The notes: a model not told the origin generated them from the letters alone. A stretch of 13,856 bases of DNA from Erysipelotrichaceae bacterium UBA4808 (GCA_002402585.1 DHGC01000107.1:31013-44868), one strand, 5' to 3'; numbered from the stretch's first letter, positions 6,377 to 12,970 are shown. Numbers and translations are program-made.

Positions 6377-7273
6377 ATGGAAAAGATACAACTTAATAAT
6401 GAGGTGGCCTTGTCTCGCATCATCCAAGGTCTATGGCGTCTCAAATCATGGAAGATGACACCTGAAGCATTGCTTGAATTTGTTCATCAATGCATCGATT
6501 TAGGTGTCACCAGTTTTGATACCGCTGAAATTTATGGGAATTACGAAGCAGAAGCGATGTTTGGTGAAGCCTTGAAATTGGAACCGGAATTACGCTCCAA
6601 GATAGAAATCATCACCAAGACCGGCATCAACATGAAATCGGACAAACGTCCGTATTCAATCGGTCACTATGATACGACCTATGATAAAGTCGTCGCATCG
6701 TGTAAGAAGAGTATTGATTTGATGCATTGTGAGTATTTGGATGTGTTCTTGATTCATCGTGAAGATCCCTTGATCAACCATAAGGAAGTTGCGCGTGCTT
6801 TGAATGATCTTAAAGCGATGGGTTTGATTAAATCGTTTGGTGTGTCTAACTTTGATCCGTTTAAGTTTGATGCCTTGCATAAAGCTACGGGCGGTCAATT
6901 GGTTACCAATCAAATCGAAGTATCACCGTTATGCTTTGAACACTTCAATAATGGGAATATGGATTATCTTCAATCCGTGGATGTGCCTCCAATGATTTGG
7001 TCGCCATTAGCAGGTGGACAGATCTTTACGGGTAGTGATGAACGTTCGACCAATGTACGTAGAGTGTTGGAAGATTTATCCAAGGATTATGGTGTTGAGA
7101 CAGATGTCTTGACCTATGCTTGGTTGCTTAAACATCCAGTACGAATGATGCCGATTTGTGGTAGTGGCAAGATCGATCGTGTTAAGAATGCGGTTAAAGC
7201 CTTGGATGTGGAGTTGAAGCATGAAGATTGGTATAAGATCTACGTCGCTTCAAAGGATCAGGAACTCAGATAA
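6377..7273 (+). CDS. Aldo/keto reductase (YdhF-like)
   Basis: An NADPH-dependent oxidoreductase of the AKR superfamily that reduces aldehydes or ketones in the cytosol. The catalytic tetrad is visible: Asp48 (SFDTAEIYG), Tyr53, Lys81 (IITKTG) and His127 (FLIHRED). GVSNF (about 155-159) and the terminal CGSGKIDRVKNAV cofactor-binding segment are in place. 298 residues is a normal length and the pattern is closest to the E. coli YdhF group. The substrate cannot be told. The start lacks a ribosome site but sits 6 nt behind an extended -10. The stop codon overlaps the ATG of the next gene by one base (TAATG), so the two are probably translated together. Confidence 0.88.
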   Translation: MEKIQLNNEVALSRIIQGLWRLKSWKMTPEALLEFVHQCIDLGVTSFDTAEIYGNYEAEAMFGEALKLEPELRSKIEIITKTGINMKSDKRPYSIGHYDTTYDKVVASCKKSIDLMHCEYLDVFLIHREDPLINHKEVARALNDLKAMGLIKSFGVSNFDPFKFDALHKATGGQLVTNQIEVSPLCFEHFNNGNMDYLQSVDVPPMIWSPLAGGQIFTGSDERSTNVRRVLEDLSKDYGVETDVLTYAWLLKHPVRMMPICGSGKIDRVKNAVKALDVELKHEDWYKIYVASKDQELR

Positions 7274-7548
7274 TGTGGATCTATGTCATTCCCTTATTGG
7301 GATTGGTGTATTATGCCTTGGTTGTGGTCTTGGCAAAACGGTTCAACTTTAAACGTATTCATGGTTTGTGGTTGCCAGTTATCTTGAATATCTTAGGGAT
7401 CATCGGTGTGACCTATGCATCCTTTGTGGACAGTACAGGCTGGGCAGCTCTGGGTTATCTGATTATGGAAATTCTAGCTCTTGGGTTCTTAATCGTTTAT
7501 GTCTTGAGTTGGGGCATTCATGTCCTCATCGAGAAGTCCAAGAAATAA
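7273..7548 (+). CDS. Small three-helix membrane protein of unknown function
   Basis: A 91-residue hydrophobic protein with three likely membrane helices (about 2-20, 31-52 and 57-82), a basic loop AKRFNFKR between the first two, and a basic tail IEKSKK. I do not recognise a family. Its ATG overlaps the stop of the aldo/keto reductase gene by one base, so it depends on translational coupling, and a strong terminator follows directly. The stable coupling suggests a shared role or simply shared expression. Confidence 0.75.
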   Translation: MWIYVIPLLGLVYYALVVVLAKRFNFKRIHGLWLPVILNILGIIGVTYASFVDSTGWAALGYLIMEILALGFLIVYVLSWGIHVLIEKSKK

Positions 7549-7578
7549 CAACACTTGCATTCACAGTGTTGTTTTTTT
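7547..7578 (+). terminator. Terminator after the small membrane protein gene
   Basis: AACAACACT (7547-7555) pairs perfectly with AGTGTTGTT (7565-7573), with a 9-nt loop and seven T's (7572-7578). It begins inside the stop codon. The promoter of the next gene is embedded in it. Confidence 0.85.
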
Positions 7579-7583
7579 ATACT
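7555..7583 (+). promoter_or_regulatory. Promoter nested in the preceding terminator
   Basis: TTGCAT (7555-7560), mostly in the terminator loop, and TATACT (7578-7583), beginning at the last T of the U tract, are separated by 17 nt. The predicted start is about 7590, giving a leader of roughly 28 nt. Confidence 0.5.
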
Positions 7584-7617
7584 AAGGATGCTTCAAGTGC
7601 TAAGAAAGGTTGATCGG

Positions 7618-7809
7618 ATGGGTGATTTTATTGTAATCTTTATTCTCGTTATCATCATTGGCGTCATCTTCCGCTATATCTTTTTAGAGCGTAAGAAAGC
7701 AAAGGCGAGTTGTTATGGCATTGGCTGCATCGGTTGTGCAAAGGCTACAGCGTGTAGTTCGTTAACCTCAGAAGAACTACTTGTGAATCTACGCAAAGAA
7801 TTACATTAA
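7618..7809 (+). CDS. FeoB-associated Cys-rich membrane protein-like small protein
   Basis: 63 residues: one N-terminal membrane helix (about 4-23), a basic stretch ERKKAK, then a cysteine cluster SCYGIGCIGC with C32, C37, C40 and C46, and a helical tail. This is the plan of the FeoB-associated Cys-rich (FeoC/Feo-linked) family, thought to help ferrous iron uptake by binding metal near the membrane. The spacing here is C-x4-C-x2-C-x5-C, looser than the usual glycine-cysteine cluster. AGAAAGG 8 nt before the ATG at 7618 fixes the start; the in-frame ATG at 7555 lies inside the terminator and is not credible. No feoA or feoB is in the window, so the family call rests on architecture alone. Confidence 0.65.
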   Translation: MGDFIVIFILVIIIGVIFRYIFLERKKAKASCYGIGCIGCAKATACSSLTSEELLVNLRKELH

Positions 7810-7810
7810 T

Positions 7811-7836
7811 AGGAAGCTTCGGCTTCTTTTATTTTT
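7811..7836 (+). terminator. UUCG-loop terminator
   Basis: AGGAAGC (7811-7817) pairs with GCTTCTT (7822-7828, one G-U) around a TTCG tetraloop, followed by a T-rich run to 7836. It starts right after the stop codon at 7807-7809. Confidence 0.8.
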
Positions 7837-7844
7837 GGTATACT
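7836..7844 (+). promoter_or_regulatory. Extended -10 promoter giving a leaderless hydrolase mRNA
   Basis: TG-G-TATACT ends 6 nt before the ATG at 7851. There is no Shine-Dalgarno. The TG element begins at the last T of the preceding terminator. Confidence 0.6.
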
Positions 7845-7850
7845 TAAAGT

Positions 7851-8759
7851 ATGAAAAATGCTAATAAAAAACTTCGTTTGATTTGGAAACAAATCGGGGA
7901 TATGGATGAGGCTTACTATCAGAGTGCCACCATGCCGGAGGGTGTGGATCTGGATTTGGATATTGCATATATTGATGATAATGAACCGATGCATCGGCTT
8001 GATATCGCACGTCCAAAGGGTCATGTGGGTATATTGCCTGTTGTGATTCAAATTCATGGAGGGGCTTGGGTCTATGGCCACAAGGATAGTTACTATCGTT
8101 ACCATGGCATGGAATGTGCTAAATATGGGTATGCGGTACTAACAGTCAATTATCGTTTGGGCTTTGATCATCCCTATCCAGCGATGTTAGAAGATATCTT
8201 CGCAGTCCTCCATTGGCTCGAAGCCAATGCCGAGGCGCAAGCCTTAGACGTGAATAATGTGTACATCCTTGGGGATTCGGCGGGAGCTCATCTGACGGCT
8301 TTGACAGCATTGATTCATGGGTCTCGAGAGCTTCAAACGGTGTATGGTGTCAAGGCGACTTTGCTCAAAATCAAGGCGATTGGTTTGAGTTGTGGTATTT
8401 ATGATTTTGATCGACTACTCAGGGATCCGTATGATATTCCAATGCGTAGGGTATTAATGGAGACGCTTTTTGATCGTAAAGAGTTTGAGGAACATCCTCT
8501 ATTTCCATTTTCATCTGTATCAAAACTGTTGAATGACAGCTTACCACCATCGTATATCGTAAGTTCAATGGCAGATTCAGCTTATCCAGAAACAAAGTGT
8601 TTAGTAGAGGAAATGGAAGTTCTAGGTCTTACTAAAAAGGTCCGTATTTTTGATGAGAATCATGCCTTACCGCATGTGTTTAACCTTAAATCCATCTATC
8701 CAGAGTCCCGGATCGTCTTGGATGAAATGTTTGCCTTCTTTGATTCGTTTAGAACTTGA
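7851..8759 (+). CDS. Alpha/beta hydrolase (HSL-like esterase)
   Basis: A carboxylesterase-type hydrolase. The oxyanion-hole motif HGGAW is at 69-73, the nucleophile elbow GDSAG at 141-145 (Ser143), and the acid and base are probably Asp242 (SSMADSAYP) and His275 (LPHVF). These features match the hormone-sensitive-lipase/BD-FAE group, whose members act on short acyl or acetyl esters, including acetylated sugars. No signal peptide is seen, so it is cytosolic. Length (302) is normal. The gene appears monocistronic, bounded by a UUCG terminator upstream and the tRNA promoter at its stop codon. The start has no ribosome site but lies 6 nt after an extended -10. Its substrate is unknown. Confidence 0.88.
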   Translation: MKNANKKLRLIWKQIGDMDEAYYQSATMPEGVDLDLDIAYIDDNEPMHRLDIARPKGHVGILPVVIQIHGGAWVYGHKDSYYRYHGMECAKYGYAVLTVNYRLGFDHPYPAMLEDIFAVLHWLEANAEAQALDVNNVYILGDSAGAHLTALTALIHGSRELQTVYGVKATLLKIKAIGLSCGIYDFDRLLRDPYDIPMRRVLMETLFDRKEFEEHPLFPFSSVSKLLNDSLPPSYIVSSMADSAYPETKCLVEEMEVLGLTKKVRIFDENHALPHVFNLKSIYPESRIVLDEMFAFFDSFRT

Positions 8760-8784
8760 ATTCTTTGTTTGTGCGTGATAAACT
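8756..8784 (+). promoter_or_regulatory. Promoter of the tRNA cluster
   Basis: TTGAAT (8756-8761, overlapping the hydrolase stop codon) and TAAACT (8779-8784) with a 17-nt spacer and an upstream TG (8776-8777). The predicted start is about 8791, 9 nt before the first tRNA. A perfect 7-bp inverted repeat, TGTGCGT (8770-8776) and ACGCACA (8789-8795), brackets the -10. Confidence 0.65.
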
Positions 8785-8799
8785 AAAAACGCACACTTT

Positions 8800-8875
8800 G
8801 GACGCTTAGCTCAGTTGGGAGAGCACCTGCTTGACGTGCAGGGGGTCAGGGGTTCGAGTCCCTTAGCGTCCACCA
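8800..8875 (+). tRNA. tRNA-Val (GAC)
   Basis: A complete cloverleaf with 7-bp acceptor stem GGACGCT/AGCGTCC, anticodon stem CCTGC/GCAGG, loop TTGACGT (anticodon GAC at 8833-8835), GGTTCGAGTCC T arm, discriminator A and encoded CCA. It reads GUC and GUU. Confidence 0.95.
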
Positions 8876-8885
8876 TTTGTGTTTT

Positions 8886-8962
8886 GTGCCCGTGGCGCAA
8901 TTGGATAGCGCATTTGATTCCGATTCAAAAGGCTGCAGGTTCAAGTCCTGTCGGGCGCACCA
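8886..8962 (+). tRNA. tRNA-Arg (CCG)
   Basis: Acceptor GTGCCCG/CGGGCGC has a G-U at pair 2. The anticodon stem TTTGA/TCAAA holds loop TTCCGAT (CCG at 8920-8922); a GGTTCAAGTCC T arm and encoded CCA follow. It reads CGG only. Confidence 0.95.
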
Positions 8963-8965
8963 TTA

Positions 8966-9042
8966 CGGGACATAGCACAGCTTGGTAGTGCGCTTGCTTC
9001 GGGAGCAAGAGGTCGCGTGTTCAAATCACGTTGTCCCGACCA
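8966..9042 (+). tRNA. tRNA-Pro (CGG)
   Basis: Acceptor CGGGACA/TGTCCCG, anticodon stem CTTGC/GCAAG with loop TTCGGGA (CGG at 9000-9002), TGTTCAAATCA T arm and encoded CCA. It begins 3 nt after the Arg tRNA and reads CCG. Confidence 0.95.
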
Positions 9043-9046
9043 GAAT

Positions 9047-9122
9047 GGGGCTGTAGCTCAGCTGGAAGAGCACAACGCTGGCAGCGTTGGGGTCGAGGGT
9101 TCGAGTCCCTTCAGCTCCACCA
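9047..9122 (+). tRNA. tRNA-Ala (GGC)
   Basis: Acceptor GGGGCTG/CAGCTCC has a G-U at pair 3. The anticodon stem CAACG/CGTTG holds loop CTGGCAG (GGC at 9080-9082); a GGTTCGAGTCC T arm and encoded CCA follow. It reads GCC and GCU. Confidence 0.95.
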
Positions 9123-9133
9123 TTTATTTACGT

Positions 9134-9170
9134 AAGTACAACTATAGGATGTGCTTTTTTTGTACTTTTT
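9134..9170 (+). terminator. Probable terminator of the tRNA cluster
   Basis: AAGTACAA (9134-9141) pairs perfectly with TTGTACTT (9160-9167) across an 18-nt loop containing a T run, and more T's follow. The loop is large, so confidence is moderate. Confidence 0.6.
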
Positions 9171-9174
9171 GCCC

Positions 9175-9203
9175 TTGTGAGCCTGTGGAAGAAGTGCTAG
9201 ACT
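9175..9203 (+). promoter_or_regulatory. Promoter of the MFS-CDF operon
   Basis: TTGTGA (9175-9180), a 17-nt spacer and an extended -10 TG-C-TAGACT (9195-9203). The MFS ribosome site GAGGT follows at 9218-9222. Confidence 0.6.
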
Positions 9204-9226
9204 GAAGTTTAAGATATGAGGTCATC

Positions 9227-10393
9227 ATGCTAAATGTAATCTTGCTGGGCTTGGTCAGCTTTTTTGCGGACATCAGCTCAGAAATGGTTTATCCCTTGAT
9301 TCCACTCTATTTAAGTTCACGCTTTGGAGCGACACCAATATTGGTGGGTTTTATTGAGGGGATTGCAGAGAGTTTGGCGAGTCTCTTAAAAGTTTTCAGT
9401 GGTTATTTGACCGATCGAACACAGAAGAAAAAACCCATAGCATTTCTGGGTTACTCGACAGGCTTGATTTATAAACTTGCTTTGATTTTAGCGAATTCGT
9501 GGTTGGCCATCTTGGGTGCGCGTGTCATCGATCGTGTGGGTAAAGGCATTCGTACAACGCCACGTGATGTGATGGTTGCGGAGAGTGCTCAAAAGGATCG
9601 AACGGGTACTGCGTTTGGTGTGCATAAGGCGTTGGATATGGCGGGGTCTGCGTTAGGGATTTTGATGGCTTATTTCTTGGTTCGGTATAATCAAGGGAGT
9701 ACCAATTATCGTTTCATCTTCTCTATATCGATGATTCCAGCAGGGTTAAGTTTGCTGATGTTTTTCTTTATCAAGGAACAGAAACATCACCAAATCAAGA
9801 AGCGTGAACCCTTTTGGAAACACTTTAAAGCATTACCAAGATCTTTGAAATGGTATCTCTTGGTTGTCTTTCTATTTACCTTGGGGAATTCATCCAATAC
9901 CTTTTTATTGCTTAAAGCGAAGAATATTGGTTTCTCAGAAGCCAATGTCATCTTTCTTTATTTTCTTTATAACATCAGTGCTTCAATCTTCGCTATTCCT
10001 GCAGGTCGTCGATCCGATAAAATCGGAAGGAAACCAGTCTTGATTGCGGCTTATGTGGTTTTTGCGATTGTGTATTTTGGTTTTGCCTTGGTTAATCGAT
10101 CCGAAGTCATGGTAGGCTTATTTATCTTGTATGGTGTTTATACCGCTTTGATTACGGGTGTTGAACGGGCGTATATCAGTGAAATCGCACCACAAGAATT
10201 TCGAGGAACACTGTTAGGACTCCATGGGACGATCATTGGTTTGACTTTGTTTCCTGCCAGTATGATCGCAGGGGTTTTGTGGACAGTGATTGACGCTTCA
10301 GCTCCGTTTGTTTTTGGTGGGAGTTTAGCGTTAGCTGCCGCATTGACGTTAGGCGTTGTAATGAAAGATAATGATAAAGAGGTCAGTGTGTGA
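9227..10393 (+). CDS. MFS transporter
   Basis: A major facilitator superfamily permease of 388 residues with about 12 predicted membrane helices. The N-terminus has the subfamily signature FADISSEMVYPLIPLYL, then GFIEGIAESLASLLK and the loop 2-3 motif GYLTDRTQKKKP, the MFS motif-A equivalent. DRVGKGIRTTPRD (about 102-114) is another marker of this group. Motif A recurs in the second half as GRRSDKIGRKP. The substrate is not known; members are usually annotated as drug or small-molecule exporters. Its stop overlaps the GTG start of the CDF gene (GTGA), so the two transporters are translationally coupled, hinting at a shared export function or stress. Confidence 0.87.
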   Translation: MLNVILLGLVSFFADISSEMVYPLIPLYLSSRFGATPILVGFIEGIAESLASLLKVFSGYLTDRTQKKKPIAFLGYSTGLIYKLALILANSWLAILGARVIDRVGKGIRTTPRDVMVAESAQKDRTGTAFGVHKALDMAGSALGILMAYFLVRYNQGSTNYRFIFSISMIPAGLSLLMFFFIKEQKHHQIKKREPFWKHFKALPRSLKWYLLVVFLFTLGNSSNTFLLLKAKNIGFSEANVIFLYFLYNISASIFAIPAGRRSDKIGRKPVLIAAYVVFAIVYFGFALVNRSEVMVGLFILYGVYTALITGVERAYISEIAPQEFRGTLLGLHGTIIGLTLFPASMIAGVLWTVIDASAPFVFGGSLALAAALTLGVVMKDNDKEVSV

Positions 10394-11568
10394 TTAAATT
10401 CTTAATAAAAAAATTCGTACATAACAGTGAGGCGATTGAAAATAAAAGTGTTCGTGAGAAAATTATTTCTCTAAGTGGCATGATTGGGATTCTCTGCAAT
10501 GCCTTGATCTTTGTGATCAAACTCTTTTTAGGCTTTACGATCAATAGCATCGCAATCATATCCGATGCGTTCAATAATCTGTTTGATATCGCTTCATCCA
10601 TCATTTCGATCTTAACCGCTAAACTTGCCAATCGTCCAGCAGACACTGAGCATCCTCATGGGCATGGTCGTTTTGAATACATTGGCTCATTAGGGGTTGC
10701 GTTCATTATTTTTACGGTTGGATTTGAATTGTTTAAACAATCATATGCACGAGTGATTAATCCTGAACCCGTTGCTTTCAATCCTTGGGTTCTATTGCTT
10801 ATGAGTTTAACGGTTTTAATTAAGTTGTGGATGTTTATGTACAATCGTTATCTCCATACTTATCTGAATTCAAGCATCAATAAGGCAACAGCTTTTGATA
10901 GTCTGAGTGATGTGGTGGCCACAAGCTTGCTCATTCTTTCCATGCTTATCGCTTTGATCACCCCCTTACCGATCGATGGTTTCATGGGAATCATCATCGC
11001 CTTGATGATCATGTATTCAGGCTTTGATGTGGCGAAGGATATGGTTGGGGTCTTGTTGGGTTCCAATCCTGAACCGAGTGTGATCATTGAACTGGAAAAA
11101 ATCTTAAATGATGATGTTAATATTCTTGAAATACACGATTTGCAGGTACATGATTATGGCCCAGGACGAATCTTGGGTTCCGTCCATGTGGAACTTTCGG
11201 ATACCTTAAACATCGTGGAGGCACATCGAATCATCGATGCATTGGAAAAAAAGGTAGAAACTTCAATGGATATCATAATGACAATCCACGTCGATCCGAT
11301 TTCAACCGATCAAAATAAGACGCTTCGAGTTGAGCAAGATATTAAAGCGATAGTGGAAGCTGTGGATCCGAACATTCAGATCAATCATTTTCGGATTGCA
11401 CAGGCAAAAGGGATCTTTGTGGTGATTTTTGATCTGGTGGTCATCGACCTTCTTTTGGAACAAGAACAGAATAATTTGAAAGGAAGCTTGAAAACAGCGA
11501 TTCATCAACGTTTTCCGCATTACGATGTGGTGATTGATACTGTTTTACGGAATCATGAAAAGGCATAA
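10390..11568 (+). CDS. Cation diffusion facilitator (probably Mn-type) metal exporter
   Basis: A CDF-family antiporter moving divalent metal out of the cell in exchange for protons. About six helices come first, with SDAFNNLFD in TM2 (Asn62, Asp66), HPHGHGRFEY (88-97) after it and AFDSLSDV in TM5 (Asp170, Asp174). The transport site is therefore N-D/D-D rather than the H-D/H-D of zinc transporters, which is typical of MntE-like manganese exporters. A cytosolic dimerisation domain follows (IHDLQVHDYGPGR onward, metal-domain-like HVDP near 294-297). About 90 further residues end the protein, as in longer Firmicutes CDFs. The GTG start lies within the MFS stop codon, with GAGGTC upstream. Specificity is inferred from motif only. 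Confidence 0.88.
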   Translation: MIKFLIKKFVHNSEAIENKSVREKIISLSGMIGILCNALIFVIKLFLGFTINSIAIISDAFNNLFDIASSIISILTAKLANRPADTEHPHGHGRFEYIGSLGVAFIIFTVGFELFKQSYARVINPEPVAFNPWVLLLMSLTVLIKLWMFMYNRYLHTYLNSSINKATAFDSLSDVVATSLLILSMLIALITPLPIDGFMGIIIALMIMYSGFDVAKDMVGVLLGSNPEPSVIIELEKILNDDVNILEIHDLQVHDYGPGRILGSVHVELSDTLNIVEAHRIIDALEKKVETSMDIIMTIHVDPISTDQNKTLRVEQDIKAIVEAVDPNIQINHFRIAQAKGIFVVIFDLVVIDLLLEQEQNNLKGSLKTAIHQRFPHYDVVIDTVLRNHEKA

Positions 11569-11578
11569 GCCTTTTTTT
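11558..11578 (+). terminator. Terminator of the MFS-CDF operon
   Basis: AAAAGGC (11558-11564) pairs with GCCTTTT (11569-11575) around loop ATAA, followed by T's. The CDF stop codon TAA lies in the loop. Confidence 0.85.
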
Positions 11579-11591
11579 GTGTCATGTGAAA

Positions 11592-11600
11592 TGCTTTAAT
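11592..11600 (+). promoter_or_regulatory. Possible extended -10 for the DUF1801 gene
   Basis: TG-C-TTTAAT lies just before the AAAAGGAG ribosome site, with no clear -35. It is weak but the only candidate between the upstream terminator and the gene. Confidence 0.35.
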
Positions 11601-11617
11601 GATGAAAAGGAGATCTT

Positions 11618-12031
11618 ATGCAATACGCTAAAAAAGACACAAGGCTCGATGATTATCTAGTGACCTTAGATTCTAAACGTCAAGCTGATGGGAAGATCTT
11701 AATCGACTTATTTGAAGAAGTAACGAGTCATCCTTCAGTCTTATGGGGGGATTCGATCATCGGTTATGGGGAGTATCATTACAAGTATGAATCGGGTTTA
11801 GAAGGGGATTCATCGATTGTGGCATTCTCACCACGCAAAGCGAAGTTAAGTATATATCTTTACCTTCCTGAAGAAGAGAGAGAACGATGGCTCAAACGTT
11901 TAGGTAAATGTACAAGTGGTAAATTGTGCATCTATGTGAATCAATTGAAAGATATCGATTTAGATGTGTTGAGACACATGATCAAGCGATCTTGGGAAGC
12001 TGTATTGGAACTTTATCCTGAACATGGATAG
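11618..12031 (+). CDS. DUF1801 domain protein (YdhG-like)
   Basis: A 137-residue cytosolic protein of the DUF1801 fold: an N-terminal helix KRQADGKILIDLFEEVT, VLWGDSIIGYGEYHYKYESG, a strand-rich centre FSPRKAKLSIYLYL, and LGKCTSGKLCIYVNQLKDIDLDVLRHMI at the end. Members bind small ligands or iron in some reports, but the role of this group is not established. AAAAGGAG before the ATG fixes the start. The gene stands alone, with a terminator on each side; the downstream one overlaps its last codons. Confidence 0.8.
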   Translation: MQYAKKDTRLDDYLVTLDSKRQADGKILIDLFEEVTSHPSVLWGDSIIGYGEYHYKYESGLEGDSSIVAFSPRKAKLSIYLYLPEEERERWLKRLGKCTSGKLCIYVNQLKDIDLDVLRHMIKRSWEAVLELYPEHG

Positions 12032-12040
12032 AGTTTTTTT
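12009..12040 (+). terminator. Terminator overlapping the DUF1801 3' end
   Basis: AACTTTATCC (12009-12018) pairs with GGATAGAGTT (12026-12035, one G-U) around loop TGAACAT, ending in seven T's (12034-12040). The stop codon (12029-12031) is in the right arm. Confidence 0.85.
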
Positions 12041-12041
12041 A

Positions 12042-12088
12042 TTGACACAACGCTTATTTCGTTCTATTATAAAGTTAACCGATATAAC
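12042..12088 (+). promoter_or_regulatory. Promoter and possible operator of the padR gene
   Basis: TTGACA (12042-12047, consensus) and TATTAT (12065-12070) with a 17-nt spacer form the best promoter in the window. GTTA (12074-12077) and TAAC (12085-12088) make a small dyad near the start site, and CGATAT is repeated at 12080 and 12095. PadR proteins often autoregulate, so this is a candidate operator. Confidence 0.65.
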
Positions 12089-12100
12089 GGGAGACGATAT

Positions 12101-12433
12101 ATGGAACAAGCTGCTTTGACTGAAGCTGTGTATTATATCTTACTATCACTTATTAAGCCCATGCATGGCTATGGCATCATGCAGAAGGTGGAAGAGATGT
12201 CCGGGGGAAGAGTTCGCTTGGCTGCAGGGACCTTGTATGGTGCGCTCAATACATTACTCGAGAAGGATTGGATTGAAGCTTTATCCATGCAAGGTGAAGA
12301 GCGTAAGAAGAACTATAAAATTACGTATCTAGGGTATAATGCCTTACTCAGTGAAATAAAACGTCTGGACGAACTGATTAAGAATGGAACGATGATCATG
12401 GAGGCTTTGAGTAATGAAAAAGAATGTTTATAA
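12101..12433 (+). CDS. PadR-family transcriptional regulator
   Basis: A winged helix-turn-helix repressor of the PadR type (110 residues). Landmarks: EAVYYILLSLIKPMHGYGIMQKVEEMSGG (helix 1 and 2), then RLAAGTLYGALNTLLEKDWIE (recognition helix and wing), KKNYKITYLGYNAL, and a C-terminal helix for dimerisation. It probably represses its own operon and perhaps transporter genes in response to a toxic compound. GGGAG before the ATG is the ribosome site. The 3' end overlaps the DUF2812 gene by 20 nt, a classic pairing in Firmicutes. Confidence 0.9.
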   Translation: MEQAALTEAVYYILLSLIKPMHGYGIMQKVEEMSGGRVRLAAGTLYGALNTLLEKDWIEALSMQGEERKKNYKITYLGYNALLSEIKRLDELIKNGTMIMEALSNEKECL

Positions 12434-12944
12434 ACTCTTCTGGCCTTGGCAATTTGAGCAAGAAGAACAATGGTTAAAGCAGTGTTCAAGTCGAGGGATG
12501 CAACTGATTGATGTTGGCTTCATGCGCTATACTTTTGAGATGGACAATCCCGAAGTGTATAACTACAAGGTCGAGTTGCTTAATTACTGGCCGACACATG
12601 CAGAGAGTGAAAGCTATATCCGTTTTGTGGAAGAGACAGGTGCTGAGATGGTTGGGTCCATGATGCGTTGGGTCTACTTTCGTAAAGCCAAACGACTCGG
12701 TGCATTTGATTTATTCTCGGATCGTGAATCGAAAATAAAACATCTGAATCGTGTGCTTGCCTTGTTTGTCCCCTTGTTTGTGATGGAGTTGGTATTAGGA
12801 CTTATGAATGTGTCGATTCCACGGACAATGAATCGCGTGGTTGGCATTCTTGCATTATTGGTATGTGCATTGATTGGATATGGTGTTTATAAGATTTTGA
12901 TGAAGCGAAGTCAACTCAAGAAGGAACATGTCATATTTGAATAA
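12414..12944 (+). CDS. DUF2812 domain membrane protein
   Basis: The N-terminal ~110 residues form the DUF2812 domain (FWPWQFEQEEQWLKQCSSRG, then YTFEMDNPEVYNYKVELL). Two membrane helices follow (about 117-133 and 140-162), with a basic tail. In Firmicutes such proteins are typically encoded next to PadR regulators and may act as membrane partners or sensors; the biochemical role is not known. The ATG at 12414 lies within the last codons of padR and needs translational coupling. A 9-bp terminator follows directly. Confidence 0.85.
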   Translation: MKKNVYKLFWPWQFEQEEQWLKQCSSRGMQLIDVGFMRYTFEMDNPEVYNYKVELLNYWPTHAESESYIRFVEETGAEMVGSMMRWVYFRKAKRLGAFDLFSDRESKIKHLNRVLALFVPLFVMELVLGLMNVSIPRTMNRVVGILALLVCALIGYGVYKILMKRSQLKKEHVIFE

Positions 12945-12970
12945 GGAGTCCCATATGGACTCCTTTGCTT
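12943..12970 (+). terminator. Terminator of the padR operon
   Basis: AAGGAGTCC (12943-12951) pairs perfectly with GGACTCCTT (12957-12965) around loop CATAT, followed by TGCTT. It begins within the stop codon. The -35 of the next promoter overlaps its right edge. Confidence 0.8.

Noticed and set aside
7368..7613. 81-residue open frame across the small membrane protein gene and its terminator
   Set aside because: It is a shadow of the three-helix membrane protein and crosses a strong terminator.
9017..9205. 62-residue open frame in the tRNA region
   Set aside because: It runs through two complete tRNAs and their terminator, so it cannot be a real coding region.
10383..11520. Several minus-strand frames inside the CDF gene
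   Set aside because: They are antisense shadows with no ribosome sites or recognisable motifs.
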